Source of the DNA: an uncultured Bacteroidales bacterium
Lineage (GTDB): Bacteria; Bacteroidota; Bacteroidia; Bacteroidales; Marinilabiliaceae
Assembly (NCBI GenBank): GCA_937892095.1
Contig: CALAVC010000200.1
Span: 1 to 8,026, forward strand
Length of the DNA stretch: 8,026 bases
Direction of reading: 5' to 3'
A program made the translations under genes and the position numbers. Below the pieces are notes generated by a model. The model was not told the DNA's origin, did not search any database, and saw only the letters and a program-made list of their open reading frames with translations. Shown here piece by piece: positions 6,603-8,026 of this stretch; the first letter of the stretch is position 1; each line of letters starts with the position of its first letter.

Positions 6603-8026
6603 TTAGAACGATAGATTAAGACCTATTGTCCACTTGCGGAGGGCTGGATAGCGTCCGTAGCTCATTTGTGGGTCGATAAACTTGTCGGGGTATGGGTTGT
6701 AGAGACTCAAAAGGTTCTGACCTGTTACGTTTAGACGGACGTTTTTGAGGTGCATTTTTTGAATCCACTCTTTGGGTAGTGAGTAGGCTATTGTTACACG
6801 ATTCCATTTGGCACGTGTACCGCTGACACGCCAATAGTTTGAAGTCTGGCTGTTGACTGTGGCGTAGGCGAGGTTTGGAAGAGAGCCATTGAGGTTTTCA
6901 TGAACAACGATGTTGCCACTGTTGTCGGCAATATCTTGATAAGAATACATCTTGTCAGGATCCCAGAAAGATGGCATGTTGGTGTATTCTTTGTCGTTGT
7001 AGAATTTTAGTGCGTTGCCTGGTATGAAACTATATCCACCCCAGCTGACATTGAATTGTGTTGAGAAAGATATTCCTTTCCAACTTGCCTTGAGGTTGAG
7101 CGTTGCACCATATGGGTTCGAACGATTGCTTAGTTTTACTTGGTCATCGTTGGCATCGACAATGCCATCGGGACCTGCGTACGAGCCATCGTTTTGTTTG
7201 CCGCCTCTGACATCTTTGTATATTAGCATACCAGGACGGATCTGGTCTTTGCTCATGCCCATATAGGAGGTTATGTTGTATTTGTCAAAGTATTCTTCTA
7301 TGTCTTGGAATGTACGGAACATGCCTATGCACTGCATACCCCAAGAGCCGATGTCTGAACGGTCGTTTTGCTGTATCTTGCGATAGGTGTATTCGTTGTC
7401 GAAGTCCATCACTTTGACTTTGTTGTCGGAGTAACCTGTTTGGAGCGTTGCACTATATTTGAAGTCTTCGCCTATTTTGTCTTTCCATGTAAGCGATAGC
7501 TCGTAGCCCCAAGTGTCCATTTCGCCGAGGTTGGTGGCAGCACTTTGTGTTCCGACGGTCGATGGAACACTACGTTGTATGTTCATGAGCATCTCGCGGT
7601 TGAAGTTGCGATAATGGTCAAAGGTTACTGCAATGTGGTCATTGAGGAAGTTGAAGTCGATACCAACATTAGCTTTGTAAGACTTGTCCCAATGGACATC
7701 TGGATTGACTGCAGAATTGTTTTTGTTGATGGTTATTCGGCTGCCACTCTCAGTGCCTGTCGAAGTGCCAAACACGATGCCACGGTTAGAGTCTTGCGCA
7801 TAGACCTGCATCCATTGCCAAGGAGCTGTGTTGTCGCGACCTGTCAGACCGAAACTTGCGCGTAGCTTGAGGAAATTTATCCACGTCACTTTATCGATAA
7901 ACCAGTCTTCTTTGCTTACGACCCAACCGAGACTGCCCGACGGGAATTTGCCCCAATAGTTGTTTGGTGCAAATTTTGTAGATGCGTCTGCACGAAGTAG
8001 GAACTCAGCAAGATACTTGCCATCAT
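6603..8026 (-). CDS. SusC/RagA-family TonB-dependent transporter, C-terminal part (5' end outside window)
   Basis: These are the last 473 residues of an outer-membrane TonB-dependent beta-barrel that imports the ligand held by the neighbouring SusD protein. The frame stays open to the right edge, so the gene is cut by the window and not broken; a GTG at 7887-7889 lies inside it and is not the start. Family signatures are visible: DASTKFAPNNYWGKFPSGSL near the edge, then FLKLRASFGLTGRDN, VNPDVHWDKSYKANVGIDF, DHYRNFNREML, the late VRLNVTGQNLLSL and the terminal RKWTIGLNLSF. The C-terminal Phe after alternating hydrophobics is the usual barrel-assembly (BAM) signal. Full-length relatives are about 1000 residues, so the signal peptide, carboxypeptidase-like domain, TonB box and plug lie outside. 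The gene is co-transcribed with SusD, 23 bp apart. No substrate can be assigned. Confidence 0.95.
   Translation of the reverse strand, partial: DGKYLAEFLLRADASTKFAPNNYWGKFPSGSLGWVVSKEDWFIDKVTWINFLKLRASFGLTGRDNTAPWQWMQVYAQDSNRGIVFGTSTGTESGSRITINKNNSAVNPDVHWDKSYKANVGIDFNFLNDHIAVTFDHYRNFNREMLMNIQRSVPSTVGTQSAATNLGEMDTWGYELSLTWKDKIGEDFKYSATLQTGYSDNKVKVMDFDNEYTYRKIQQNDRSDIGSWGMQCIGMFRTFQDIEEYFDKYNITSYMGMSKDQIRPGMLIYKDVRGGKQNDGSYAGPDGIVDANDDQVKLSNRSNPYGATLNLKASWKGISFSTQFNVSWGGYSFIPGNALKFYNDKEYTNMPSFWDPDKMYSYQDIADNSGNIVVHENLNGSLPNLAYATVNSQTSNYWRVSGTRAKWNRVTIAYSLPKEWIQKMHLKNVRLNVTGQNLLSLYNPYPDKFIDPQMSYGRYPALRKWTIGLNLSF

Noticed and set aside
7887..7889. GTG as a possible start of a short SusC-like gene
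   Set aside because: The frame is open upstream to the window edge and encodes conserved SusC sequence (for example FPSGSLGW), so GTG is an internal valine codon.
1..8026. A hidden defence system, CRISPR array, phage or insertion sequence
   Set aside because: Nearly all of the window is taken up by six recognisable minus-strand genes and short intergenic regions with terminators and promoter-like boxes. I saw no direct-repeat arrays, transposase or integrase motifs, or tRNA-like folds.

Overview
The window looks like an ordinary stretch of a Bacteroidota (Bacteroidales-type) chromosome. The evidence is an adjacent SusC/SusD pair, a DUF1573 protein with paired CGC motifs, a lipoprotein TlpA-like thioredoxin carrying a DUF4369-type N-terminal part, start codons preceded by A-rich sequence instead of Shine-Dalgarno motifs, and TAnnTTTG-type -7 promoter boxes. 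Every gene I can support lies on the minus strand, so the genes are described from right to left.

Right side (8026 to 4405): the C-terminal 473 residues of a SusC-family TonB-dependent outer-membrane transporter run off the right edge. After 23 bp comes a complete 724-residue SusD/RagB lipoprotein. Together they should form a surface binding and import complex for a glycan or another oligomeric nutrient. A strong hairpin terminator follows the SusD gene directly, so no degradative enzymes are co-transcribed downstream. Any substrate clue must lie upstream, outside the window.

Middle (4348 to 560): a short intergenic promoter region precedes a three-gene unit. It encodes an exported DUF1573 protein with three Ig-like units, a lipoprotein thioredoxin of the TlpA type with a WCKPC active site, and a phosphohexomutase of the GlmM/PMM/PGM family. 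The gaps are 19 and 26 bp and a terminator follows the last gene. The first two products share a cell-envelope location and cysteine chemistry. The mutase is cytoplasmic and probably supplies phosphorylated amino sugar or hexose for envelope polymers.

Left side (559 to 1): a monocistronic gene for a 56-residue 2[4Fe-4S] ferredoxin has its own -7-like promoter box and a symmetric, probably bidirectional terminator. The first ~124 bases contain no gene that I can support. I found no RNA genes, CRISPR arrays, insertion sequences or phage genes, and no clear sign of a new system. The points most worth a second look are the pairing of a CGC-motif protein with a thioredoxin, the unusual sugar and phosphate loops of the mutase, the enzyme-less end of the SusC/D operon, and two identical promoter boxes at nearly identical distances from their start codons.
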